Of a stretch of DNA of 64,000 nucleotides, positions 45,401-53,791 are shown piece after piece. The stretch spans positions 1 to 64,000 of the forward strand of contig NZ_JACIEK010000012.1 of assembly GCF_014196835.1 (NCBI RefSeq), given 5' to 3'. The notes beneath the pieces were generated by a model that saw only the letters and a program-made list of their open reading frames with translations, searched no databases and was not told the origin of the DNA. Positions within the stretch are counted from its first letter, which is position 1. Every line of letters starts with the position of its first letter. Both the position numbers and the translations under genes were made by a program. Source of the DNA: Aureimonas pseudogalii. Its GTDB lineage: Bacteria > Pseudomonadota > Alphaproteobacteria > Rhizobiales > Rhizobiaceae.

Positions 45401-45726
45401 AGGTGGTGCGCCATCTCAAGTCGCAGGGCGTGCCCGACTATCTCGACGCGATCCTCGAGGACGAGGACGAGGAGGGCGGTGCACCCGGCAAGGACGGCGG
45501 GGCCAAGGACGGCGGCGGCATGGACGAATCGGCCGACCTCTACGACCAGGCGGTGGCCGTGGTGCTGCGCGACGGCAAGGCCTCGACCTCCTACGTCCAG
45601 CGCCGGCTGCAGATCGGCTACAACCGCGCGGCCTCGATCATCGAGCGCATGGAGCGCGAGGGCATCGTCGGCCCCGCCAACCACGCCGGCAAGCGCGAGA
45701 TCCTGGTGCCGACCGACAACGCCTGA
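42454..45726 (+). CDS. ftsK: DNA translocase FtsK
   Basis: This 1090-residue septal DNA pump has four N-terminal membrane helices (about residues 25-190), a long acidic and Arg/Pro-rich linker to about 590, and then the RecA-like motor. The motor contains [16 protein letters not shown] (Walker A), [20 protein letters not shown] and [15 protein letters not shown] (Walker B). A C-terminal winged-helix gamma domain ([21 protein letters not shown]) reads KOPS-type sequences. It clears chromosome dimers at the division septum. The linker is longer than in many alphaproteobacterial homologues but the protein is intact. Confidence 0.95.
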   Translation: MTMASIDARHESTGALRRPARRALGAALVAGAVWLGVAFATWTIDDPSLSYANGNAVRNLAGGAGAVAADLGMQVFGLACVLLPLVLAIRGILMLVGRRVGRSGSRAWWALGGLVLASAALGSLEAPAGWPLPIGLGGIAGDVVLKVPAIVTGAYPTGALGMILAVLFALPAAWCLLTGAGLVGRVPETLAPGEHGAPGERERFASDDEEDEREGRFQLLAGVAGHWAYAARSAVTRRVGDFAEMRRRRADPFAHREWDAEAPLLPPAPEPRLRDPQRGAPAAAAAAVREVRVVQPPYFDDAFGEVDPDEAGDFVMPAPAARTAASAAAFAATGTAAGAAMPALEAPEPQAARRTVDTSRATVRHGRSDWNGSYKVSQRDARQAAKGGEPHPDDRDDPRFDDETDGEIDQAGPFGARETFDEPRAFEADTDADAYEDDVREDWHDEADERERTADLGDETLPTLEERIAAEADESALDMAGERREPADEPEANGGWRGFLANNIVAFPGLKRAARPEPEPVRAPVLPRPAAPPARPQPSDARPTAPLRPQAAPVRVVSAASGDGVSRQSSRARLAELGNPEMNARFELPPIDLLSPPRPRTRDNSLTPEILQENARLLEGVLDDFGVKGEIIEVRPGPVVTLYELEPAPGIKSSRVIGLADDIARSMSAIAARVAVIPGKNAIGIELPNQRRETVYFREMLASETFTGTKAKLALALGKTIGGEAVIADLAKMPHLLVAGTTGSGKSVSINTMILSLLYRMTPAECRMIMIDPKMLELSIYDGIPHLLSPVVTDPKKAVVALKWTVREMEDRYRKMSKVGVRNIDGFNARVAGAIERGETISRTVQTGFDRESGEPIFESEEFDLAPLPYIVVIIDEMADLMMVAGKDIEGTVQRLAQMARAAGIHVIMATQRPSVDVITGTIKANFPTRISFQVTSKIDSRTILQEQGAEQLLGMGDMLFMAGGGRIQRVHGPFVDDAEVEEVVRHLKSQGVPDYLDAILEDEDEEGGAPGKDGGAKDGGGMDESADLYDQAVAVVLRDGKASTSYVQRRLQIGYNRAASIIERMEREGIVGPANHAGKREILVPTDNA

Positions 45727-45930
45727 GCGACGCCCGTGTCCGGCGCCGGAGCCGGACACGATCTCGCGATGGGTTTGCGAGGCCGAGACCGGCGCCCCAT
45801 TTCGAGATGGACGACGTCGGCGTCGCAATGATGCCGGATCGGCCCGCTAGGCTCGATGCCGACGAACGAGACGATCGGACCGCCGTGTCGGCGACGAGCC
45901 GCCACGGTTTTCCGCGAACGAGGATCGACC

Positions 45931-46581
45931 ATGACGACCATCCCCCGTGCTTTCCGCACCACTCTTCGCGCCGGGTTGGCCGTGCTCGCCCTCGCCGGGC
46001 CGCTCGCGGTCGCCGTCGCGCCTGTCGCGGCCCAGGCCCAGGAGGCTGCAACCGCCCAGAAGGTCGCCGACCACTTCTCCAACGTGAAGTCGATGAGCGG
46101 CAATTTCGTGCAGTTCGACGCCGCCGGCAACCAGACCGAGGGCACGTTCTCGATGGAGCGGCCCGGCAAGATCCGCTTCGACTACAAGGGCTCGCCGGTG
46201 CGCGTCATCGCCGACGGCTCCCAGGTCGCGGTGAACAACCGCAAGCTCAACACCTGGGACCTCTATCCCCTGTCGAAGACGCCGCTGAAGCTGCTGCTCG
46301 ACCAGCGCATCGACCTTTCGGCCGCCAACATCCAGTCGGTGAAGCAGACCTCGGATCTCACCACCATCGTGATGGGCGACAAGTCGGTCTTCGGCAATTC
46401 GCGCATCACCATGATGTTCGACCCCGCCACCTACGACCTGCGCCAGTGGACGATCCGCGATGCGCAGGGCAAGGACACGACCGTGATGGTCTATGACGTG
46501 AAGAGCGGCGGCTCGATCGACAACGACCTGTTCAGCATCCCCTACCAGCAGATCGCCGCCGGACAGACCGGCAAGCGCTGA
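45931..46581 (+). CDS. lolA: Outer-membrane lipoprotein carrier LolA
   Basis: This 216-residue periplasmic protein has a signal peptide (TLRAGLAVLALAGPLAVAVAPVAAQAQ) followed by a LolA core: VADHFSNVKSMSGNFVQFDAAGNQTEGTFSMERPGKIRFDYKG, NNRKLNTWDLYPL and TTVMVYDVKSGGSIDNDLFSI. It shuttles lipoproteins across the periplasm. The ATG at 45931 is chosen as it starts the signal peptide; the frame continues upstream without coding character. It lies downstream of ftsK, a common order. Confidence 0.92.
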   Translation: MTTIPRAFRTTLRAGLAVLALAGPLAVAVAPVAAQAQEAATAQKVADHFSNVKSMSGNFVQFDAAGNQTEGTFSMERPGKIRFDYKGSPVRVIADGSQVAVNNRKLNTWDLYPLSKTPLKLLLDQRIDLSAANIQSVKQTSDLTTIVMGDKSVFGNSRITMMFDPATYDLRQWTIRDAQGKDTTVMVYDVKSGGSIDNDLFSIPYQQIAAGQTGKR

Positions 46582-46604
46582 GCGCGCGACGCCGAACGGG
46601 TGAC

Positions 46605-46636
46605 GCGGGGCAAGGCGGCGTTCCGCCTTGCCCCGC
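46605..46636 (+). terminator. 14-bp hairpin after lolA
   Basis: GCGGGGCAAGGCGG and CCGCCTTGCCCCGC pair perfectly around CGTT, 23 bases after the lolA stop. There is no T-tract, so the terminator role is probable only. Confidence 0.6.
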
Positions 46637-46800
46637 GCTGCCCCGCGTCAGGCCCATCGAGGAGCGCAGACGCCGCGCGGCGAGCGACGGCCAGCGCCTG
46701 CCTCCGGCGACGAAGCCGCGGGCGCCCAGCCTTGCAAGGCCCCTGCGGCTCCCGGCCCCGCGACCGCCCGCAGATCGCGACCGCCCATCCCAGGATCTCC

Positions 46801-47919
46801 ATGTTCCACCTCGTCTTCGCGCTGCCGAGCCTCTATGTCCTCGCACGGTTCGTCTGGCCGCTGAGCGCGCCGTTCGCCATCAAGCTCGCGCTCGCCGTGC
46901 TGATTCTCGGCGCCTCGCAGTTCCACCTCTGGAACCGCCTGTCCTCCGGCTCGGTCTTTGCGCCCGAGTTTCCCCGCGCGCTGATTCTCCTCTTCAACGG
47001 CGCGTTCGGGGCCATCCTGCTGCTCGCCCTGATGCAGATCGCCCTCGATCTCGCGGCTCTCGTCGTGCTGGCGGTGCGGCGCAGCCCCTGGCTCATACCG
47101 GACGGCTTGCGCGTCGCTGCCGGGGTCGCCGCGATCGCTCTGGCGGCGCTCGGCGTCTTCCAGGCGACGCGCGTTCCCGAGCTCAAGGACGTCGAGATCG
47201 CCATCCGCGGGCTGCCGCCGCAGTTCGACGGATACCGGCTGCTGCAGCTCACCGACCTCCACATCACCCGCCTGTTTCCCGCGTCCTGGACGCGCAGCGT
47301 GGTGGAGCGCTCCAACGATCTCGGCGTCGACCTGATCGTGGTGACCGGCGACCTCATCGACGGGACGCTCGACATGCGCCGCGCCGACGTCGAGCCGCTG
47401 CGCGGGCTCCGCGCGCCGGACGGGGTCTGGGTGATCCCCGGCAACCACGAGTACTTCTTCGGCTACGAGGCATGGATGCGCCATTTCGCGGAGCTCGGCA
47501 TGCATCCGCTCGCCAACGGGCACACGGTGCTGCGGCGGGGCGAGGGCGCCCTCGTGCTCGCCGGCGTCACCGACGTCTCGGCCGCCGAGACCGGCGATCC
47601 CGGACCCGACCTCGGGGCCGCGCTCGCCGGCGCACCAGCGGGAGCGCCCGTCCTGCTGCTCGACCACCAGCCGCGCAACGCGGCGGAGGCGGCCGCGCGC
47701 GGCGTCGCGCTGCAGCTTTCCGGTCACACCCATGGCGGGATGATCCTCGGGCTCGACCGCATCTTCGCGCTCGCCAACAACGGCTTCGTCTCCGGTCGAT
47801 ATCCGGTCGGCGACATGGTGCTCTACGTCAGCAACGGCACCGCCCTCTGGCCGGGCTTCGCGCTGCGTCTCGGGCGCCCGTCCGAGCTGACCCGCATCAC
47901 GCTGCGCGCCGCGCCCTGA
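46801..47919 (+). CDS. Membrane-anchored metallophosphoesterase
   Basis: The 372-residue protein begins with about four hydrophobic helices (residues 1-120). A calcineurin-like metallophosphoesterase domain follows: [52 protein letters not shown]. This resembles the YkuE/YaeI group of membrane-bound phosphoesterases. Substrate unknown; lipid or envelope phosphate esters are likely from its location. The ATG at 46801 matches the first membrane helix. Confidence 0.88.
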   Translation: MFHLVFALPSLYVLARFVWPLSAPFAIKLALAVLILGASQFHLWNRLSSGSVFAPEFPRALILLFNGAFGAILLLALMQIALDLAALVVLAVRRSPWLIPDGLRVAAGVAAIALAALGVFQATRVPELKDVEIAIRGLPPQFDGYRLLQLTDLHITRLFPASWTRSVVERSNDLGVDLIVVTGDLIDGTLDMRRADVEPLRGLRAPDGVWVIPGNHEYFFGYEAWMRHFAELGMHPLANGHTVLRRGEGALVLAGVTDVSAAETGDPGPDLGAALAGAPAGAPVLLLDHQPRNAAEAAARGVALQLSGHTHGGMILGLDRIFALANNGFVSGRYPVGDMVLYVSNGTALWPGFALRLGRPSELTRITLRAAP

Positions 47920-48039
47920 CGCCGGCTCGGAGAGGCGGGTTCGCAGGGTCCGCAAGGCCGGCCGGCTCGTTTCTCGACAACCGATCCCCGCCATGGGCGT
48001 TGTGATGGAAAGGTTCGCCCGCCGACCGGAGCTTCAGCC

Positions 48040-48297
48040 ATGCCCACCCGCCTTCTCCTCCTCGCCGCCGCGCTCGCGCTGCTGACGGGCTGCGTCACGA
48101 GCGATCCCGCGGAGCGGCGGGCGCGCGACGAGGCGACCTGCTCCAGCTACGGCTTCCGCAAGGGCACGGACGGGTTTGCCGCGTGCCTGCAGCGCATCGA
48201 CCTCGCCCGCGCGCTCGACCGGCGCCAGCGCCTCTACGACGATCTCGGCTATCCCGGCGGCGTGGTGCCGGGCGCCGGCTACGGACGGGTCTGGTAG
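48040..48297 (+). CDS. Small lipoprotein
   Basis: An 85-residue protein with a lipoprotein signal (LLLLAAALALLTGC, lipobox LTGC at residue 17) and a conserved CSSYGF...FAACLQRID segment containing two Cys that may pair. Families of this size are common in Hyphomicrobiales envelopes; function unknown. Confidence 0.82.
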   Translation: MPTRLLLLAAALALLTGCVTSDPAERRARDEATCSSYGFRKGTDGFAACLQRIDLARALDRRQRLYDDLGYPGGVVPGAGYGRVW

Positions 48298-48331
48298 GGG
48301 CACTCCGGCAGTTCGCGTCGCCGGTCCGTCG

Positions 48332-49213
48332 TCAGCGCTCGAAGAAGTCGAGGAGCGCGTCCAGCGTCTCCTCCGGCGCCTCCTCCACGAGGAAGTGTCC
48401 GGCGTCGATCGCGCGGCCCTCGACGTCGCCTGCCCAGTCGCGCCAGATGGCCAGCGGATCGCCCGAGGCGGCCGGCGTTCCGTCCGAACCCCATAGGACG
48501 AGCATCGGGCAGGCGATGCGCCCGCCCGATGCTCTCGTCGCCTCGTCGTCGGCCCGGTCCTGCGTCGCGCCGGCACGGTAGTCTTCGCAGGCCCCGTGCA
48601 CGGCGCCGGGACGCGAGAAGCACTTGCGGTATTCGGCCAGCGCCTGCGAGCCGAAGGGCGCGGTGGAGCGGCCCTTGGTCCAGCTCGCTAGCGTGTGGTC
48701 GAGGTAGAACACCGGGTCGGCCGAGATCAGGCGCTCGGGCAGGGGGTTCGGCTGTGCCAGGAAGGCCCAGTGGTAGGACGAGACCATGCGCGCGGCATCC
48801 ACCCGGTCCCACATCTCGCCGGTGGGAATGATGTCGAGCAGCGCCAGACGCTCCACGGCGTCCGGGTGATCCAGCGCCATGCGGTAGGCGACGCGCCCGC
48901 CGCGGTCGTGGCCGGCGAGGCGGAAGCGCGCGTGCCCGAGCCCGCGCATGATCGCGATCATGTCGGCGCCCATGCGGCGCTTGGTGTAGCCCTCGCCGCC
49001 GGTGGAGTCGGGGATCGAGGAATGGCCGTAGCCGCGAAGGTCGGCCGCCACCACGGTGAAGCGCTCGGCCAGACGCTCCGCGATGCCCGCCCACATGGCC
49101 GAGGTCTGCGGATAGCCGTGGAGCAGCAGCAGCGGCTCGCCCGTGCCCGCGATGCGGCAGAAGATCTCGGCGCCGTCGCCGGCGAGGGTTCGCGTCTCGA
49201 AGCCTTCGAACAT
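48332..49213 (-). CDS. Haloacetate dehalogenase-like alpha/beta hydrolase
   Basis: This 293-residue alpha/beta hydrolase shows the fluoroacetate dehalogenase residue set: nucleophile Asp with Arg in GHDRGGRVAYRM, the halide-binding His-Trp pair in SYHWAFLAQP, Tyr in CEDYRAGAT and the catalytic His in DAGHFLVEEAPEE. Such enzymes hydrolyse haloacetates, though many relatives act as epoxide or ester hydrolases. A second similar gene is at 50690-51601. It is divergent from a VOC-domain gene. Confidence 0.85.
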   Translation of the reverse strand: MFEGFETRTLAGDGAEIFCRIAGTGEPLLLLHGYPQTSAMWAGIAERLAERFTVVAADLRGYGHSSIPDSTGGEGYTKRRMGADMIAIMRGLGHARFRLAGHDRGGRVAYRMALDHPDAVERLALLDIIPTGEMWDRVDAARMVSSYHWAFLAQPNPLPERLISADPVFYLDHTLASWTKGRSTAPFGSQALAEYRKCFSRPGAVHGACEDYRAGATQDRADDEATRASGGRIACPMLVLWGSDGTPAASGDPLAIWRDWAGDVEGRAIDAGHFLVEEAPEETLDALLDFFER

Positions 49214-49366
49214 GGTGGCGTCTGGTCTCCCCTCGGGCGAGCGTCCCGTCCGCGTCGCCCGTCCTCCAACGCGGGGGCGATCGATCCGTTGCCAGGCGCG
49301 CCGGCTCTTTCCACGCGCACGGGCTGCAGCAGTTTGGATGCAGCAGGGGAGGGAGAAAGGCGAGAC

Positions 49367-49744
49367 ATGATCGACGGGATCGACCATTTCGTGCTGACGG
49401 TCGCCGATCTGGAGGCGACGCTCGGCTTCTACGAGCGCACGCTCGGCATGCGCCGGCACATCGAGGAGGGGCGGCCCGCGGCGCTCCTCTTCGGCGGGCA
49501 GAAGATCAACGTGCACGCCGCCGACCACACCTTCGAGCCGAAGGCGCGACGTCCGACGCCCGGCGCCGCGGATTTCTGTTTGGTGATGCGCCATCCGCTG
49601 CGTGAAATCGTCGAGCGGCTCGGGCATGCGGGCGTCGCCGTCGAGCTCGGACCGGTCGAGCGCACCGGCGCGCGCGGCCCGATGCTCTCGGTCTACTTCC
49701 GCGATCCCGACGGCAATCTGGTGGAAGTCTCGCGCTACGAGTGA
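49367..49744 (+). CDS. VOC-family (glyoxalase-like) protein
   Basis: A 125-residue single VOC module (IDGIDHFVLTVADLEATLGFYERTLGM, SVYFRDPDGNLVEVSRYE), with the metal-ligand His and Glu in place. It may act as a dioxygenase, isomerase or resistance protein; the substrate is unknown. The start follows GGAGGGAGAAAGG. Confidence 0.88.
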   Translation: MIDGIDHFVLTVADLEATLGFYERTLGMRRHIEEGRPAALLFGGQKINVHAADHTFEPKARRPTPGAADFCLVMRHPLREIVERLGHAGVAVELGPVERTGARGPMLSVYFRDPDGNLVEVSRYE

Positions 49745-49825
49745 GAGCGCTGCCGCTGGCCTTGTGGGGAGGGAAGGCTTCGCCTAACCCGGTCGGCGAC
49801 CCCTGCCAGCGCTTCGAAAGCCGCC

Positions 49826-50629
49826 ATGCCCTTCACGATCGCCACCTGGAACATCAACTCGGTGCGTCTGCGCCTGCCGATCGTGGAGACCTTCCTCCGG
49901 CGCTTCGAGCCCGACATCCTGTGCCTGCAGGAGACCAAGTGTCCGAACGACCTGTTTCCGCACGCCGCCTTCGAGGCGATCGGCTACCCGCATGTCGCGA
50001 TCCACGGGCAGAAGGGCTATCACGGCGTCGCGACGATCTCGAAACTTCCCTTCGACGACGTGGTGCGCCAGGATTTCTGCGCGGTCGGCGACGCGCGTCA
50101 CCTCTCGGTGCGAGTGGAGGCGGGAGAAAAGCGCATCCGCATCCACAATCTCTACGTTCCCGCCGGCGGCGACGAGCCCGACCCGGCGGTCAACCCGAAG
50201 TTCCGCCACAAGCTCGACTTCCTCGAGGAGATGCGGGCGATGCGCGCCTCGGGCGAGCCCGGCGTTTCCTCGATCCTCGTCGGCGATCTCAACATCGCGC
50301 CCTTCGAGGCCGACGTCTGGTCGCACAAGCAGCTCCTCAAGGTCGTCTCGCACACGCCGGTGGAGACCGAGGGCATGATCCGCGTCATCACTGAGGGCGG
50401 CTGGGCCGACCTGATGCGACACGCCATCCCCGTGCCCGAGAAGCTCTACACCTGGTGGAGCTACCGCGCGAAGGATTGGGACGCCGCCGACAAGGGCCGC
50501 CGGCTCGACCATGTCTGGGGCTCGGGCGATCTCGTCGCGGATCTGCGAGGGATCGAGGTGCTGCGCGAGGCTCGCGGCTGGGAGCGCCCATCCGACCACG
50601 TGCCGGTGATCGCCCGCTTCGATCTCTAG
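49826..50629 (+). CDS. xthA: Exodeoxyribonuclease III
   Basis: This is a 267-residue ExoIII/AP endonuclease: TIATWNINSVRLRLP, ILCLQETKCPNDLFP (metal-binding Glu), HNLYVPAGGDEPD, ILVGDLNIAPFEADVW, YTWWSYRAKDWDAADKGRRLDHVW and SDHVPVIARFDL. It acts in base excision repair. It stands alone between two dehalogenase-like genes. Confidence 0.95.
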   Translation: MPFTIATWNINSVRLRLPIVETFLRRFEPDILCLQETKCPNDLFPHAAFEAIGYPHVAIHGQKGYHGVATISKLPFDDVVRQDFCAVGDARHLSVRVEAGEKRIRIHNLYVPAGGDEPDPAVNPKFRHKLDFLEEMRAMRASGEPGVSSILVGDLNIAPFEADVWSHKQLLKVVSHTPVETEGMIRVITEGGWADLMRHAIPVPEKLYTWWSYRAKDWDAADKGRRLDHVWGSGDLVADLRGIEVLREARGWERPSDHVPVIARFDL

Positions 50630-50689
50630 AGTCTTTCCCGTGGAAGCCGGGTCGGCCTCCACGCCCGGACGATGCACCGAGACAGGGCT

Positions 50690-51601
50690 CTAGCCGGCCG
50701 GATCGGTTGGCGGCGGATCGGCTGGCGGTGACCCGGCAATGCCCGGACGGGCGAGGAAGGCGAGGAGCTCCGCGGCGAGTTCGTCCGGGGCCTCCTCGGC
50801 CATGTGGTGGCCGCAGTCGAGGCCGCGGCCCGTCAGCGTGCGCGCCCACGGCTGCCACACGGCCAGGACGTCGCCATGGAGGCTCTCGAGATCGTCGCGC
50901 CGCGACCAGAGGACGTGGACGGGCGCCTCGACGCGCCGCCCGAGGGCACGGTCCTCCTCGTCGTGGCGCCGGTCGATGCCGAGCCCGGCGCGGTAGTCCT
51001 CCAGCATCCCGTGCACCACGGCGGGATCGCGCGTCGCGTCGCGGAAGTCGCGGTGGTTTTCCTCGCCCATCGCCTCCGGCGTCCCGGCGTACCAGCGGTC
51101 GGGATCGGCGAGGATCGCGCGCTCGGGCCTCTCCGGCTGGGCGAAGAAGAACCAGTGCCACCAAGCCGCGGCGAAGCGCGCGTCGCAGCGCTCCAGCGCC
51201 TCGACGATCGGCACGGCGTCGAGAACCGCCAGATGCGTGATGCGGCCGGGATGGTCCATCGCCATACGGAAGGCGGTGTAGGCGCCGCGATCGTGGCCGA
51301 CGACGGCGAAGCGCTCGAAGCCGAGCGCCGCCATCAGCTCGACGCCGTCCCGCGCCTTTTCGCGCTTCGACGACAGGCGATGGTCCGGCGTGTCGGTCGG
51401 TTGCGAGGATCGCCCGAAACCGCGCAGGTCCGGGCAGACGACGTGATGATGCCGCGCCAGAAGCGGCGCGACGCGCCACCAGGTCGTGTGGGTGCGGGGG
51501 TGTCCGTGCAGGAGGAGAACCGGTGGTCCGTTGCCTGCGTGCCGCACGCGCAGCCGCGCGCCCGAGACGTCGCGCTCTTCGAGATGGAAATCCTCGAACA
51601 T
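50690..51601 (-). CDS. Second haloacetate dehalogenase-like hydrolase
   Basis: A 303-residue alpha/beta hydrolase with the same residue set as its neighbour at 48332-49213: GHDRGAYTAFRM, WWHWFFFAQPERPERAI, LEDYRAGLG and CGHHMAEEAPDE. The C-terminus ends in a Pro-rich tail. The two share order of motifs but differ widely elsewhere, so this is an old paralogy rather than a recent duplication. It lies downstream of the cyclic-nucleotide-binding gene. Confidence 0.85.
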   Translation of the reverse strand: MFEDFHLEERDVSGARLRVRHAGNGPPVLLLHGHPRTHTTWWRVAPLLARHHHVVCPDLRGFGRSSQPTDTPDHRLSSKREKARDGVELMAALGFERFAVVGHDRGAYTAFRMAMDHPGRITHLAVLDAVPIVEALERCDARFAAAWWHWFFFAQPERPERAILADPDRWYAGTPEAMGEENHRDFRDATRDPAVVHGMLEDYRAGLGIDRRHDEEDRALGRRVEAPVHVLWSRRDDLESLHGDVLAVWQPWARTLTGRGLDCGHHMAEEAPDELAAELLAFLARPGIAGSPPADPPPTDPAG

Positions 51602-51630
51602 GGTCGAACGCTCCTCGGACGATGCAGGGC

Positions 51631-52113
51631 TCAGGCCCCGTTCGGCGTCTCGTCCTCGTCGTCCTCGAACACGTCGGACAGCGCCAGGATGCGGGCGCTC
51701 ATGTCGAGGAACTCGGCGCGGATCTGCTCGTGGAGGGCGAGCGCGATGTCGGGATATTCCTGCAGCATGCGCCGGAACAGCGGGCGCGAGACGCGGATGA
51801 GGTCGCAGTCGGTGGCGGTGACGGCGGAGGTCGGGCGCCGCGTGTCGGCCATCAGCGCCATCTCGCCGAGCAGCGTGCCGCGCCCGAGCGTTCTCGCCAC
51901 CGTGCGCTCGGTGCCCTCGCCGAGCACGAGATGCACTTCGCCCGACGCGATCACGAAGCCGGCGTCGGCCCGCGCCTCGGCCCGGAACAGGATCTCGCCC
52001 TGGCGCAGGAAGCGATGCTCGGCGCCGAAGGCGAGAAGGCGCAGCTGGTCGCGCGTCAGGTTCCGGAACAGGGAGACGTCGCCGAGAACCTCCATGTCGC
52101 TTTCGAGGCTCAT
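51631..52113 (-). CDS. Cyclic nucleotide-binding domain protein
   Basis: The 160-residue protein is a single CAP-type effector domain (LFRNLTRDQLRLLAFGAEHRFLRQGEILFRAEARADAGFVIASGEVHL, GTLLGEMALMADTRRPTSAVTATDCDLIRVSR). There is no DNA-binding HTH, so it is not a Crp/Fnr regulator itself. The PBC motif GEMALMADTRRPTSA suggests cAMP or cGMP binding. Role unknown; possibly an adaptor near the response regulator just upstream. Confidence 0.88.
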   Translation of the reverse strand: MSLESDMEVLGDVSLFRNLTRDQLRLLAFGAEHRFLRQGEILFRAEARADAGFVIASGEVHLVLGEGTERTVARTLGRGTLLGEMALMADTRRPTSAVTATDCDLIRVSRPLFRRMLQEYPDIALALHEQIRAEFLDMSARILALSDVFEDDEDETPNGA

Positions 52114-52332
52114 GCCGGGTCGTTCATCCTTCGCTCAACGCCTGACCGAACCGCTTGAAAGCCCGTACGCCGCCGGGTGGCGACGCGACGGAGGGGTCGT
52201 GTTCTCCCGTGATCGCAAGAAACGCGGCGAACCGAAAGCCTTTTCGCGGTCGCCAGCGGGTCGGCGCGCTGGAAACCCATCAAATGCGACCGACGCGTTT
52301 CCGCTCTGCCACACGGCCGGGGCGGACACCTC

Positions 52333-53016
52333 TCAGGGCATCAGCTTGTAGCCGCCCGATTCGGTGACGATCAGCCGCGCGTTGGAGGGCTCGGGCTCGA
52401 TCTTCTGGCGCAGGCGGTAGACATGGGTTTCCAGCGTGTGGGTGGTGACGCCGGAATTGTAGCCCCACACCTCCTCGAGCAGCACGTCGCGCGTCACCAC
52501 GCGCCGGTCGGCCCGGTAGAGGTAGCGGATGATCGCCGTCTCCTTCTCGGTCAGCCGGATCTTGCCGCCCTTGTCGTCGATCAGCACCTTCTGGCTCGGC
52601 TTGAACACGTAGGGGCCGACCTGGAAGGTGGCGTCCTCGCTCTGCTCGTGCTGGCGCAACTGGGCGCGGATGCGCGCGAGCAGCACTGCGAAGCGGAAGG
52701 GTTTGGTGACGTAGTCGTTGGCGCCCGCCTCCAGCCCGAGGATCGTGTCGGCATCGGCGTCCTGGCCGGTGAGGATGATGACGGGAGCCTTGAAGCCGGA
52801 CTTGCGCAGCAACTTCACGGCCTCGCGCCCGTCCATGTCGGGCAGGCCGACATCCATGATCACGAGATCGACGATGCCGGTGCGCGCGGCGTTGATGCCC
52901 TTGGTGGCGGTGGGCTCCTGCGAGACGACGAACTCTTCATGCAGCGACAGCTGCTCGACGAGGGTGGTGCGCAGATCGTCGTCGTCGTCGACGACCAGAA
53001 TGCTACGTGCGCTCAT
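52333..53016 (-). CDS. OmpR-family response regulator
   Basis: This 227-residue regulator has a receiver domain with VVDDDDDLR, phosphoacceptor Asp55 in LVIMDVGLPDMDG and the YVTKPF Lys near 105. An OmpR-type winged helix follows (IRLTEKETAIIRYLYRADRRVVTRDVLLEEVWGYNSGVTTHTLETHVYRLRQKIEPE). No histidine kinase is adjacent. The ATG at 53016 gives the usual start. It is divergent from the L,D-transpeptidase. Confidence 0.92.
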   Translation of the reverse strand: MSARSILVVDDDDDLRTTLVEQLSLHEEFVVSQEPTATKGINAARTGIVDLVIMDVGLPDMDGREAVKLLRKSGFKAPVIILTGQDADADTILGLEAGANDYVTKPFRFAVLLARIRAQLRQHEQSEDATFQVGPYVFKPSQKVLIDDKGGKIRLTEKETAIIRYLYRADRRVVTRDVLLEEVWGYNSGVTTHTLETHVYRLRQKIEPEPSNARLIVTESGGYKLMP

Positions 53017-53100
53017 GCATGGGTCCCGTGCTAGGGGCGACGGCGACCGGCCGACGCGGCGAGGACGCGAGGGCCCAACCTGAAACAATTTGTGAGCGGC

Positions 53101-53661
53101 ATGTCGGTTTTTCCAGTCTTGAATCCTCGAAAAATGCGGTTCGGCCCCGAAATCGTCGTGCGCGCCTCGCCGCTCGACCCGCGTCGCGGCGTTCTCGTCG
53201 CCGGCCCGCTACGCCTGCCCTGCGCGCTCGGGCGCTCCGGAATCGGCTGGCGCAAGCGCGAGGGCGACGGGCGCACGCCCTTGGCCTCGATGGCAGTGCT
53301 CTCCGGCTTCTGGCGGCCGGGCCGGGCGCGGCCCGCCGGCTGCCCGCTGCCGCTGAAGCCCATTCGCGGCCGCGACGGCTGGTGCGACGCGCCGGGGCAC
53401 GCCGCCTACAACCGCCCGGTGCGCCTGCCCTTTCCCGCCAGCACCGAGGCGATGCGGCGCGCGGATCGGCTCTACGACGTGGTGGTGGTGCTCGACTGGA
53501 ACGTCCGGCGCCGGATGCGCGGGGCGGGCAGCGCGATCTTCCTCCATGTGGCGAAGGCCGGCTACGCGCCGACGGAAGGGTGCATCGCCGTCTCGCGCCG
53601 CGACATGGAGCGCCTCGCGCCGCTGCTGCGACCGGGCGTGCGGATCGACGTCCGCCGCTAA
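53101..53661 (+). CDS. L,D-transpeptidase family (YkuD-like) protein
   Basis: This 186-residue protein has the catalytic block IFLHVAKAGYAPTEGCIAVSRRDM with the active Cys, and an upstream GIGWRKREGDGRTPLA typical of this small YkuD subgroup. It would link or modify peptidoglycan or lipoproteins. No clear signal peptide is visible, as is frequent in this subgroup. The ATG at 53101 or that at 53134 could be the start. Confidence 0.85.
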   Translation: MSVFPVLNPRKMRFGPEIVVRASPLDPRRGVLVAGPLRLPCALGRSGIGWRKREGDGRTPLASMAVLSGFWRPGRARPAGCPLPLKPIRGRDGWCDAPGHAAYNRPVRLPFPASTEAMRRADRLYDVVVVLDWNVRRRMRGAGSAIFLHVAKAGYAPTEGCIAVSRRDMERLAPLLRPGVRIDVRR

Positions 53662-53791
53662 AAGCCGGAAGGCAGCGTTTCTCCGGTCGCGGCGTCGCAC
53701 CGGGGAACCCGCATCGCTCCCCTGCGATTGTACCGGCATCGCCGCTGCACTCTTCTGGCCTGCATCGCGCGACGCCACAGGATGGATGACC

